From: Symbiodinium natans
Taxonomy: Eukaryota; Sar; Dinophyceae; Suessiales; Symbiodiniaceae
Assembly: GCA_905221605.1 (NCBI GenBank)
Contig: CAJNDS010000602.1
Coordinates: 335,001 to 399,000, forward strand
Direction of reading: 5' to 3'
DNA: 64,000 nucleotides
The notes under the pieces were generated by a model, which did no database searches, had not been told where the DNA came from, and saw only the letters and a program-made list of their open reading frames with translations. Below are positions 53,428 through 63,585 of the stretch, piece by piece (the first letter of the stretch is position 1; each line of letters opens with the position of its first letter). Both the position numbers and the translations under genes were made by a program.

Positions 53428-55007
53428 CTTGTGCTCCAGGGGCTCAGGACCTTCCTTTTTTCAGCCAATGGCTTTGCCTCATCTGTTGCAGTTCGCTCGG
53501 TGTCGACTTCCGGCGAGCTTCCAGACGGCAATACTTCCCCCTTCGTGGGAGTGGACCCATCATTGGAGTCTTTTGTCACACCTTCTGCAGCAGGCAAATT
53601 TTCTTCCACTGCAGGGCTATTGGATTGCTCATCCGCGGCAGGTACATTTTCTTCCACCGCAGGCTCCTTTGGCTCCATGGTTTCCAAAAGAGAATTGCCA
53701 CCATCATTGACCACAGCTGCCACATTGGCTCCGGTGTAGCCCTTGCTATTTCGTTCCTCGCTGCGAACTTCAGGTTGCACCAGTGCGTCCACCTGTGAAC
53801 CTCCGTCGTCAGCTGCTACGGAGACCTGCGCCCCATTGTTGCAGTCGTCCGCGGAACGTGACACCATATGCGCCTCAACCCGTGCTTCCTTCGCACTCCA
53901 GGTACTATCTGGCACATTGACCCGCGCATCATTGGCGCTCCAGGCCTCATCTTTCAGATCGCCCGTGTCTCCAGCTATTCCAGAAGCTTCTTTTTTCCCT
54001 TGAATGGCAAGATTCTTGGCACCAAACGAAGAGACCTCCTCAGTCGTAACGCACAACTTTTTCTCTCCGTCCTCCAACTCTCCAGGATCACCTTCCTGAA
54101 CGACAGGTACCACATCCACCACTCGCTCTTCTGCAGCCGACACAGTTCCAATTTCCGCGTTGGGCATTTTTTCCTCTGGACCCACCGATTCCACCGCTGC
54201 CACACCCTCAGAAAGCGCTTCCATTTCTTCCCGATCCAGATGTTCTCCAGCGATGTCTGCTCGGCTTCCAGAAATCCCTTCCTCATCAGGAGAACCCGAG
54301 GTCGGGGCGTCACCACCAGCCCTAAGACCGCTATCCCTGATAGTAGAGGAAAAATCCTTTTCACCTACACTATTTACACCGCTGTTGACACTTTCCAAGC
54401 TACCCTGTTGTGCCCTGAAAGACTCAGTAGGCGACGAGGACGAAGTAGTACCCAGTGCTGGCTCTTCTTCCACAGGGACAATGCCCATTCCAACACCAGA
54501 CCCTTCACTGTTTCCAGCCATCCCAGTCTTCTTAGGCAACACCCATTGGGTTTCTCCCGTGTCTAAGCAGTAAAGATATTCTCTCCCATCCTCGTGAAAA
54601 TGGCGTTCCCATGTCTTCCCATCACAGTCGATGATTGGAAGGTCAGCAGCTTGAGACAATTTGCCTCCACCATCAGCGTATAAGTCTTCATCTGACTCCT
54701 GCTGTATTCTCGCTGCCTCCAATTCCAGGATTTCTCCTTCACTCATCACCATAGCAACAGGAACGACTCCTTCTGCGTCCCCAACGACGAGGATACTGCT
54801 TTTTGTCGCAGCAACAGGCGCAGTTTCTTCCGCTTCACCTGTCAACAGATCACCACTTTCAGCCGCGAAGCTCACGCTTGGAAACAGGGATAACATCCCC
54901 AACCAGCTCTGTCTGGCACTCTTGCTCCACCATCTTTGACGTAGAGGAGCTTGTTGTTGGCGCTCCCGTTGATTCAGCAGGTTCCGCAGCTCGAAGACAA
55001 AGCCCAT
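53286..55007 (-). CDS. LTR-element ORF 2: WW-domain protein with long acidic tail, 573 aa
   Basis: Residues 133-158 form a WW domain (TWERHFHEDGREYLYC...TQWVLP): Trp133, Tyr144, Tyr146, Trp155 and Pro158 are at canonical spacing. WW domains bind proline-rich peptides. The region 160-510 is acidic, Ala/Ser/Val-rich and repetitive (ARVNVPDSTWSAKEARVEAH; PAVEENLPAAEG), probably disordered. The first 25 and last 50 residues overlap other frames and are probably not used. Confidence 0.65.
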   Translation of the reverse strand: MGFVFELRNLLNQRERQQQAPLRQRWWSKSARQSWLGMLSLFPSVSFAAESGDLLTGEAEETAPVAATKSSILVVGDAEGVVPVAMVMSEGEILELEAARIQQESDEDLYADGGGKLSQAADLPIIDCDGKTWERHFHEDGREYLYCLDTGETQWVLPKKTGMAGNSEGSGVGMGIVPVEEEPALGTTSSSSPTESFRAQQGSLESVNSGVNSVGEKDFSSTIRDSGLRAGGDAPTSGSPDEEGISGSRADIAGEHLDREEMEALSEGVAAVESVGPEEKMPNAEIGTVSAAEERVVDVVPVVQEGDPGELEDGEKKLCVTTEEVSSFGAKNLAIQGKKEASGIAGDTGDLKDEAWSANDARVNVPDSTWSAKEARVEAHMVSRSADDCNNGAQVSVAADDGGSQVDALVQPEVRSEERNSKGYTGANVAAVVNDGGNSLLETMEPKEPAVEENVPAADEQSNSPAVEENLPAAEGVTKDSNDGSTPTKGEVLPSGSSPEVDTERTATDEAKPLAEKRKVLSPWSTRWMTLWDSCRSRTSSVTQRWKQRMFQEPMIQRWFLKSMQRKCPEREP

Positions 55008-55224
55008 GTTTGCTCAGAAGGCGCAGCAAAACTGCTTCCATCTGGTCTTCCAGTCCTTCCACCACCGGCTTCTCTCCGCCACGCATGCCACCAACATCAA
55101 CCAGAGCTTCCACATTGGGAACAACTTTTTCACCCGTTGCAGACCTTTTGACACCACCTTCACCTTGATCGCCCGCATTGGAGCTCGATGATGCCGTACC
55201 AGTCTGTAACCAGTTGGTCGCCAT
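54859..55224 (-). CDS. LTR-element ORF 1: N-terminal segment, 121 aa
   Basis: ATG 55224 in the context GCCATGG is the first good start after the 5' LTR (65 bases downstream). The product (MATNWLQTGTASSSSN...) has a Leu-rich segment, LEDQMEAVLLRLLSKHG, near the middle. The frame continues plausibly to about 54890 and then needs a +1 shift to enter ORF 2 (SFAAESGDLL). No family is recognised. Confidence 0.55.
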   Translation of the reverse strand: MATNWLQTGTASSSSNAGDQGEGGVKRSATGEKVVPNVEALVDVGGMRGGEKPVVEGLEDQMEAVLLRLLSKHGLCLRAAEPAESTGAPTTSSSTSKMVEQECQTELVGDVIPVSKRELRG

Positions 55225-55270
55225 GGCTTCAAACTATCACCCTAAAGCCGAAACACAGACCGCAGGGAAC

Positions 55271-55289
55271 CTAATTTGGGCTCAGAACC
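55271..55289 (-). promoter_or_regulatory. Primer-binding-site-like sequence
   Basis: The minus strand directly after the 5' LTR reads GGTTCTGAGCCCAAATTAG. It does not begin TGG, so it does not fit a tRNA 3' end. It resembles the complement of the initiator-tRNA-Met anticodon arm (GGGCTCATAACC) with one mismatch, as in half-tRNA-primed copia and Ty5 elements. Confidence 0.5.
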
Positions 55290-55494
55290 TACGGGGGCAA
55301 CCGAAAGGGAAAGGAAACCAACCCTTACAGTCGCCAGAGATTTCACCCTGAACCAACCAGCAAACAACAGGAACTCAAAACTTCTTTTTGCTACCAGGCG
55401 CATGGCCCAGTCTTGAGCCATGAATGTACCAGGTACATTGACCCTTCAACTTCCAACACCAACTCTTTTCTACAATACCAACTGCAGCTCCGCA
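55290..55494 (-). repeat. 5' LTR
   Basis: The 205-bp copy has termini TACGGGGG and CTCCGCA on +. It is followed by the CCCTA target duplication and two more CCCTAAA-type units before unique sequence. Confidence 0.88.
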
Positions 55495-56405
55495 CCCTAA
55501 ACCCTAAATGGGCTGGCCCAGGAGGAGAACCAAGTTGCCCAGGACTTGTGCGCCGTGTGGAAGGTGCCGGAAACCCTGAATGTAGCCCTAACCCTAAACC
55601 CCAAACCCCAAACCCCAAACCCCAAACCCCAAACCCTAAACCCTAAACCCTAAACCCTAAACCCTAAACCCCAAACCCCAAACCCCAAACCCCAAACCCC
55701 AAACCCCAAACCCCAAACCCCAAACAAGCGAGATGGCCGTGGCTTTTGCAGTCCAGGGTTTGCCTCGCAGTCCCGAGGACTCCGAGCGAACAAGAACATA
55801 GCTACTCTGGGTCCAACCCTGAACCCTAAACCCTAAACCCGAAACCCGAAACCCTAAACCCTAAACCCTATAAACCCTATAAACCCTATAAACCCTAAAC
55901 CCTAAACCTTAAACCCTAAACCCTAAACCCACAAGCAGTACCGACTCGGGGGATCTAAACATCTTACCTACGAGTTTGCATGCATCGCCGCAGCCAACGC
56001 CCATAACCCAGAGCCCACAGTCGAGTCAAGAAACAGTTTAGGGTTTAGGATTTAGGGTTTAGGATATAGGGTTTAGGGATGTTTAGGGTTTAGGGTTTGG
56101 GGTTTTGGGTTTAGGGTTTAGGGTTTGGTTTTAGGGTTTAGGTTTTAGGGTTTAGGTTTCAGGGTTCAGGGTTCAGGGTTCAGGGTTCAGGGTTCAGGGT
56201 ACAGGGTTCAACCCTTCTGCGAACCCAAGATTCTACACCCTTCAAGCCCCGTGAAAGCCCATGCAAGCCCATTAAAGCCTTGTAAGCCCCAAACCCGAAA
56301 CCCTAAACCCTAAACTCTAGACCCTAACCCCTAAACCCTAAACCTTAAACCCTAAACCCTAAACCGCTCAAGCCCACTGAAAACTCCTCTGAGCCCTGTA
56401 ACCCG

Positions 56406-56510
56406 AGCTTTGAAGCCCGGATCCGCCAGGCCCTCCGGCGTTCGGCGTCGGGGATCTCTCTCCGAGATCGGTGGTACATGCGGGGTCAGCTGGAAGGGAC
56501 CAAGGCAGGG
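56406..56510 (+). CDS. Exon-like open segment, unknown protein
   Basis: Thirty-five codons (SFEARIRQALRRSASG...) are open after CCCGAG of a degenerate array and continue into a G-strand array. A second + frame is also open, so the reading is not certain. Confidence 0.28.
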
Positions 56511-57300
56511 GTCAGGGCTTCAGGGTTCAGGGTTTAGGGTTCAGGGTTTATTGAAATTATTCAGGGTTCAGGTTCGGGGAAGTTTCGAGGAAAGTTTCGG
56601 GTGTTTAAACTTTTGAATAATTTCAAGTTACAGGGGGCTTGAGGGTTTAGGGTTTAGGGTTTAGGGATTAGGGTTTCGGGTTTAGGGCGAGTGGGGAAAG
56701 GGGGGCGGGGCTTTCGGCGTGATTTAGGTTTTGTTCGGGCTCAGCGTCTAACCCGTCTAACCCATATGATGGGGGCGCAGAGGACTCAGGAGATATGGGG
56801 ATGACGTGCTTCTTGGGACGCCTGACATGTATAGGGAGGATGTTCGCGCCGGAAGGCCTCAGAAAAGGCCCTTTGCGGAGCATATGGTCCTTGCCCACCG
56901 ACGTAAGTAGCGTGCGCGGGAGCGCTGTCTGTGCAATGTAACATGTACGACACCGTGGGGTCATGCCTTTTGCTTGGTCACCCGGCAATTTCTCGAGCGA
57001 TGCCACGCGAGCGACTTCTTGGCAGAGGGGCTTTCCATGTCTTCTACTTTGTCTCCTTTAACTATGGGGCGTTTCGGGTTGGAAATCGATCCAGGTTTGT
57101 ACATGGTTGATTGGTCCTTTCCCTGAGCTTCCTCTAAGGACCACGGCACCCTAAAACTTCAATCAAGACTTCACGAGGTCAAGCTTTGGGCTTAAAGAAG
57201 CGCTCTACACGTTTTTACTGTTCACATCCGCAGCTGAGATTCAAAACCTCGCGGCTCGAGCTCATCCTCACTGCGCACAAAGAATCCCCCCCACCATTGG

Positions 57301-57483
57301 TTGCTTCTAATTAGGGAGCCTGTGGATTTACTTGCGCGGCCAGAGTATCAGCTGGAGGTCTTGGGTTTGATCCTAGAATCGAAGGAAGCAGCTGCAAATC
57401 GGGAGAATTCGTACGTTCTGCGAGGAGGATTGCGCAATTGCTTGAATGAGCTGCGCGATGAATTGGACACATACTTTTGGTGA
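57301..57483 (+). CDS. Hypothetical C-terminal exon, 60 aa
   Basis: The frame (LIREPVDLLARPEYQLEV... to DELDTYFW) ends at TGA 57481-57483. It is leucine- and glutamate-rich and looks like a conserved helical C-terminus. The TTG counted as first codon is probably internal. AG acceptors exist upstream (CACATCCGCAG near 57233), but the frame is not open to them. No family is recognised. Confidence 0.35.
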   Translation: MLLIREPVDLLARPEYQLEVLGLILESKEAAANRENSYVLRGGLRNCLNELRDELDTYFW

Positions 57484-60400
57484 AGTCTCTAAATTATGGG
57501 CTCATTTGGGGTGCCGTAAATAATCGGGGCCGCCTTAGAGTCAGGACCCCGAGAATGACCATGCTTCAGAGAAGTGACCATGTGTGTGTGTGCACATAAC
57601 AATGAGTATCTTGCAACTCAGGGTGGTTTTGGCACATGCAAGAGCCGATCCGTTCTGTTGACATCCCCCCACTATCGCGAACCGGAATCCGGTTAGCCAA
57701 ATTTGTGCTTTACATAGTATACTTTTGTGTAGCCAGGGGCCTGAAGACGTATTTGGCACTTCCAAATCATCTTTCTGATGTTTCGTTGGTCCTCAGCTGT
57801 AGAAACGCGCAAAGAGTAAAATGCAACAATCAGGTCGCGTCTTATCAACCTCATAACCTGCCGGTGGCCACCCTGAGCCCACGAAAAGCATGCAACCTGA
57901 GGGCTTCTTTTTGGCTTGTGCCTAAGGTTCCTATAGGCCCTAAACCCTAAACCCGAATGAAGCCCCGTTGCAGGGCCAAAACCCTGAACCTAACCCGAAG
58001 AGTTTAGGGTTTAGGGTTTAGGGCGTAGAGTTTAGTGTTTAGAGTTTAGGGTTTAGGGTTTAGGGTTAGGGTTGAGGGTTTAGGGTTTAGGGTGTAGGGT
58101 GTAGGGTTGAGGGTTGAGGGTTGAGGGTTGCAAGGTTTAGCGTGTAGTGTGGACCCCAACACGTTGACCAGGATCGCTTGCCCAGAACCGTCCGGACTGC
58201 GGTGGAGGAATCCGCAGTCGGTAGCCAAGGTTGGGATGTGGGTTGAGGGTTTACGTTCAGGGTTCAGGGTTCAGGGTTCAGGGTTTAGGGTTTAGGGTTC
58301 AGGGTTTGAGGGTTTAGGGTTTAGGGTGCTGGGGTGCTGGGGTGCTGGGGTTTGGGGTTCAGGGTTGCGGGGTTTGGGGGTTTGGAGGAGGATTTTGAAG
58401 GGTTTGGGGTTGTGTGTGTGTCTGCGTAGGGTTTGAAACGCCTGGAATCTTAGAGCCATTCCTTCTGCATTCGGGTTTCGGGCTCCTACACCCAACAAAG
58501 CGTTCCTGGGAACGGTTTGTCATAGGTTCCCATACGACCCCCCTCTATTGTAACCCGCCTAGGTTCCCCTGCTATAATTTAAGGTTCTGGGGCGGGGGGA
58601 GGGGGGAAAGTAGGGGGGTTAGTATCGAGGAAGGTTGTAGACCCATGAGTCTAGATGCCGAAATGCCCCCAATCTGATTGCCAGTACTCTACGCTTCCAA
58701 CTACCCCTCACATGAGTCTCCCACGAAAACCTGAAGGCCCTGAATTAAGGCCCATGGGTTTAGGGTTCAGGGTTTAGGGTTTGGGGTTGGGGTTTAGGGC
58801 AAGGACCATGGGACGTTTGATATTTGTCTTTGCGAGCGTTAAACGATTTTATCCTGTATTTACAGCCATACACTCTAAACCCTAAACTCCTAAACTCCTA
58901 AACTCCTAAGCCCTACACCCTAAACCCTAAACCCTAAACCCTAAACCTTAAACCCTAAACCCTCATGCCAACCCCCCCCCCCCCGAGCCCCACCCAGCCC
59001 CCCCCAACCCCCGTGCCACCCCAAAACTCTCATGCCTTACGCCTGCCCAGAAGCTTCCCATAAACCCTCAACCCTCAACCCTCAACACTAAACCCTAAAC
59101 CCTAAACCCTAAACCCTAAACCCTAAACCCTAAACCCTAAACACCCTGTATGCGAGCCAAGGCGGCTCTGGACCTAGGCGCGGCATGGCTTGGGGGCGCT
59201 TGGGGGCCAGCATGACGGTTTGATGCAGGGGCCTACGGTTGCAATATCACGTCGGTTTAAAAAAAGGTTTAGGGCTCAGGGTATTTTAGGGTGTAGGGTT
59301 TAGGGTTCAGGGTTTAGGGTTTAGGGCTTGGGGTTTAGGGCTAAGGGCTTAGGGCTTCGCGCATTCTAGGGTTTTTTAGGGTTCATCATTGGAGCCTACG
59401 GTTGCAATATCATGCCCGTTTCAGTAGGGGTTAGGGCTTTAGGTTTAGGTTTAGGGTTTCGGGTTTGAGGGTTTAGGGCACATGATTACTGAACTCTGTC
59501 TTATTCAATGGACCCTCCTCTTCGGCTTCGGGCTTTGGGGACATTGCTATGGGAGAGGAGTGGTTCTTGAGAAGCACCCGCAAGCGCCCTTGAACCCTTG
59601 CAGCCTCGAACCCCCCAACAGGGCCTTCGGGTTTACGGTTTAAGGTTTTGGGGTTTAGGGTTTCGGGTTGAGGGTTTAGGTTCGAAATATCCCCAAAGCC
59701 CTAGATCCTACACCCCTGCAACCGACATTCCCAAACCCTAAACCCTAACTCCCTAAACCCTAAACCCCAAGTCCCTAAGTCCCTAAGTCCCTGAATCCCT
59801 AAACCCTAAACCCTAACTAAACCCTAAACCCTAACTCCCTAAACCCTAAACCCCAGGACCCTAGAACCAACGGCTTCAAAACCCAAAAGTCCTCAAAGCC
59901 GGACGGATAGGGCTGAGGGAAAAGGGTTTAGGGCTTAGGGCTTAGGGGAGGAAGAAACCCAGACCCTGTGGCCAGGTTCTGTGGGCCCCCGCAAGGTGTG
60001 CGGCCAAGTCCAGCAGACTGCGCACAGTGGCGCGTACCTTGGGTTTTGGGGGTGTCTAGGGTTCAGGGTTTAGGGTTCAGGGTTTAGGGTTTAGGGTTTA
60101 GGGTTCAGGGTTTAGGGTTTAGGGTTTAGGTTTTGCAGGGTTTAGAGTTTATAGGGTTTGGGGGGTTCAAGGATGTATGTTTTGGGGCTTGGAGTGTACG
60201 CATTCGGGTCGCGGTTGGGCATTCGGGTTGTGGTTGGGGCTTGTAAGGGGGTGTCTACCCTCCAGACTCAAAGAAACCCTGGCAAAACCATAAAAAAAAC
60301 AATCACAAATCCCTCAAAAAGCCCCACAAACCCTCAAATAGCTCTCAAAAAGCCTTCAAAAAGCCCTCAAGAACCTTCGCAAAGCCCTCAAAAAGCTCTC

Positions 60401-62588
60401 AAAACCCTCAAAAAATCCTTTCAACCCTACGTAAACCCTCAGCCCTCTAAACCCTCAAACCCTCAAACCCTCAAACCCTCAAACCCTCAAACCCTCAAAC
60501 CCTCAAACCCTCAAACCCTCAAACCCTCAAACCCTCAAACCCTCAAACCCTCAAACCCTCAAACCCTCAAACCCTGAACCCTAAATCCCTAAACCCTAAA
60601 CCCTAAACCCCGAAGCCCTAAACCCTCAACCCTAAACCCTAAACCCTCAAACCCTGAACGACCCGAGGTGGGCAATCTGATCGACTACCTCGCCTGGAGC
60701 GCCAGCAGCCCGGGTTTGGGGTTTAGGGTTTAGGGTTTAGGGTTTAGGGTTAGATGGCACCCCTTAAAGTCCAAGAGTTACCCGTAGCCGCCTGAATCCC
60801 TGAAGGGGTGTGTTGGGTTTGGGGATTAGGGTTTGCGAATTTAGGGTTTATAATGGGATTTAGGGTTTAGGGCTGGGAGCTTAGGGTTTAGGATTTTGGT
60901 TTTAGGGTTTAGGGCTAGGCCATTCTTCCCCCTTTCTTGAAAGGTCCGGCTCCCTTCTATAGACCTCCGAGCAAGACGGGCGCCACTTTGTTCTTCCTAG
61001 GTTGCTCAGGAGTCTGGGCCCAGTCTGGGAAGCATGTACTGAAAGACTTGTGGCTCAGATTCCAGAGGGTTTAGGGTTTAGGGTGAGAGAAGCATGGCTT
61101 AACTCCTACTGTTAGGGTTCATGTAGTTCCCAAGGTCTAGTTGTCTTGCACCCAAGCAGTGATCTGAGCACGGCAAGCAGGCCCTAGACCCCCTCGGGCG
61201 CCAGAGGCTGCCAGGAGATGTCAGCACCTTTCCAGGCTCTTGTTTAGAATGGTAGGGTTTAGGGTTTAGGGTTTAGGGTTTAGGGTTTAGGGTTGAGGGT
61301 TTAGGGTTTAGGGTTTAGGGTTGAGGGTTTAGGGTTTCGGGTTTCGGGTTTAGGGTTTCGGGTTTCGGGTTTCGGGTTTAGGGTTTAGGGTTTAGGGTTT
61401 AGGGTTTGGAGCTTAGGGTTCAGGGGTTAGGGTGTAGGGTGTCGGATGTCAACCCAGAATCCACAACGAGCTTGGGAAAGTGCAATGTCTTCGCAACTGA
61501 ATTCATCGAGTCAAGCCACAGTTTTCATGCATTGAAGCCCTTCAAACCCTAAATCCAAAAAACCCTCTGCCCTTTCAAACCCGACGCCCCAAATCCATTC
61601 GTCTGGTCTGGCCCCCCCAAAAAAGGCGCTGGTGTTCTTCCTGCTGGCCGTCTTTAGCGACGACGGCGTCGGCTTGCTCAGGCGCAGGGGTCGAGGGCTC
61701 CGGGTTTAAGGCAGGCAGAGCTCAATGGGGTCAAGGTTGGGGGTTGTTCGGCTCCCTTCCTTCTTCCTTGCCTCAGGCGAGGGCCCCAAGTCGGACCGGG
61801 GGGGTCTCCTCAGAGTTCTCCTCTTCTCCTAAGAACCCTAAAATAGAAACATGGGATGATTTTTTAATTTTTTGGGGTGTTCTTAAGCACATGGTAGAAT
61901 GAGGTGAGCCGCCGTGGTGGCAGGATGGGGGGGCCAGTGGTGGGCCGCAGGTCCCGTGGCTCCCTAACCATTCGCAAGCATTGGCGCAGCATGGCGGAAG
62001 ACCTGCGTATTTCGCCGTGCAAGTTGAACCCGAAATCCGGTGATGAGTTGCAGAGAAGTATCAGGAAGAAGTCAGCAGCTGGCACTTGACTATTGTTGAA
62101 CTGCTTCTTGGAGCTACACAGGTTCATGTCCAAGACCTAAGCCCTAAACTCAAAACCCTGAAGGCAGCGCTTGGGTACCGTACTCTAATAGGAGACCAAA
62201 AGGGATGCCTCTTTAGAGAACCTCCCCAATATACTTCACAAGGATTTTAGAGCGGGGATGCTCGACCATCCCATCGTGGCCGGCAGAGCCCTGAACGGTT
62301 TTGGGTTTTAGGGTTTAGGGTTTAGGGTTTAGGGTTTAGGGCTTAGGGCTTAGGGCTTAGGGCTTAGGGCTTACGACCTAGGTCTTAGGGCTTAGGGTTT
62401 AGGGTTCAGGGCTTCGGGGTTTAGGTTTTAGGGTTTAGGGGAACCGGGGGCTTGCCGTTTCACCTCATGGGGCAAGGTCAAGGGTTTAGGGTTTATGGGT
62501 TTAGGGTTTAGGGTTTAGGGTTTAGGGTTTAGGGTTTAGAGTTCAGGGTTCAGGGTTTAGGGTTTAGGGTTTCGGGAGTCCTGCGCAG

Positions 62589-62673
62589 GTTCCACATCGT
62601 CCCCGAATCCTGGCAGCAGCTCGTCGCGCTGTCGCCCTTGCTGGGGGAAGCCTGGGTCTGCAACTTAGCCCCA
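62589..62673 (+). CDS. Exon-like open segment, unknown protein
   Basis: CCTGCGCAG ends at 62588. Twenty-eight codons (FHIVPESWQQLVALSP...) follow with protein-like composition. A G-strand array lies 14 bases upstream. No family is recognised. Confidence 0.3.
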
Positions 62674-63483
62674 AACCCTGAAGGGTTACATGTAGGGTTT
62701 GCAGCGAGGTTTCGGGTTTAGGGTTTAGGGTTTAGGGTTTAGGGTTTAGGGCTTAGGATTTCACCTCTAAACCCCCGAACCCCAAACTCCTAACACTCTG
62801 TATTCCCTCAACTCAAGAAACCACATCCCCTCAGGCAAGAGCTGTGCTTGTTGATGTCTCCCTGAAGGCACACCCTACACCCTATATAAACCCTGTCTAC
62901 CCTAAACCCGAAGCGCGCGTGAAGCTCTCAAACTCTAACCCTAAACCGAACCCAAAACCACGAACCCCCATTGTGGCCAAAACTATGGGAGGCATGTGCA
63001 CTCAACTAGACCATACGAAGTCCTGGGTTTAGTGGGGTTTAGGGGGAGTCTAGGGGGAGTGTAGGGGGTTTCAGGAAATCAGGCTAAGCTTTGGCCCACA
63101 GGATGCGTCTGCTTCGTGAGCCCGCACCTCCCAGCGCCTTTCCCCCCAGGATCCTGAGACTCCCAAGAAACCCTTGCCCTTGACGGGCTGGCTCCGTAGG
63201 GAATGAGGGCCCTGGATAGACCCTTTTTGGGATTATATGGGGTACCTCATGCCCTCATTCTCCATTAAGAAGTAGCCTGTTTAAGCCCCCTGAACCCTAA
63301 AGCCTAAAACCCTAAACTGAAGCCAGGTGAAGGAGGGGTTGCAAGAGCGTGCCCTGCGTGTCGAGGCTGAGAGCCCTGCATCATTGGCTCCACCATGATA
63401 GTTATCAAGGGTTTGGGGTTTGGGGTTAGGGGTTTAGGGTTTAGGGTTTAGGGTTTAGGGTTTATAAGGTTTATAAGGTTTAG

Positions 63484-63585
63484 ATCAACCCTTGGACGTT
63501 TGGAGAGTTTGCAGTACTGTCGGCCATCAGGGAGGCGCATGTTGTTAGATATCGTTTGCGCTGGAAAGCCTTGCAAGCTTCCAGG
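63484..63585 (+). CDS. Exon-like open segment, unknown protein
   Basis: Thirty-four codons (INPWTFGEFAVLSAIREA...) lie exactly between two G-strand arrays, ending at AGG before GGTTTAGGG. The balanced composition is strongly protein-like. No family is recognised. Confidence 0.33.

Larger units (their letters stand above)
46840..55494 (-). mobile_element. LTR-flanked, pol-less retroelement (TR-GAG-like), 8,655 bp
   Basis: Direct repeats of 206 bp (46840-47045) and 205 bp (55290-55494) differ by one substitution and one indel. CCCTA flanks both ends (46835-46839, 55495-55499). On the minus strand the LTR reads TGCGGAG...CCCCGTA, a TG...TA terminus. A polypurine tract abuts the 3' LTR and a PBS-like sequence follows the 5' LTR. 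Nearly 7.8 kb between them is coding on the minus strand in changing frames, encoding RNA-binding and protein-interaction domains. I see no protease, integrase, reverse transcriptase or RNase H motif. It must rely on enzymes in trans if mobile. The nearly identical LTRs imply recent insertion. Confidence 0.85.
55495..58870. repeat. Interstitial telomere-repeat cluster 12
   Basis: C-strand arrays: 55586-55725 (mostly CCCCAAA in its second half), 55817-55930 (with CCCTATAAA units), 56295-56368. G-strand arrays: 56037-56215, 56640-56690, 58000-58135 (TTGAGGG units near 58105-58128), 58253-58335, 58756-58800. Islands at 55735-55802 and 56406-56510 are exon-like. 56700-57935 is telomere-free. In it, minus-strand ORFs at 56668-57006 and 56961-57149 and a + ORF at 57301-57483 have no family I recognise. 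Confidence 0.9.

Noticed and set aside
46840-55494. Complete autonomous Copia or Gypsy element
   Set aside because: No protease, integrase, reverse transcriptase or RNase H motif is found in any minus-strand frame I read.
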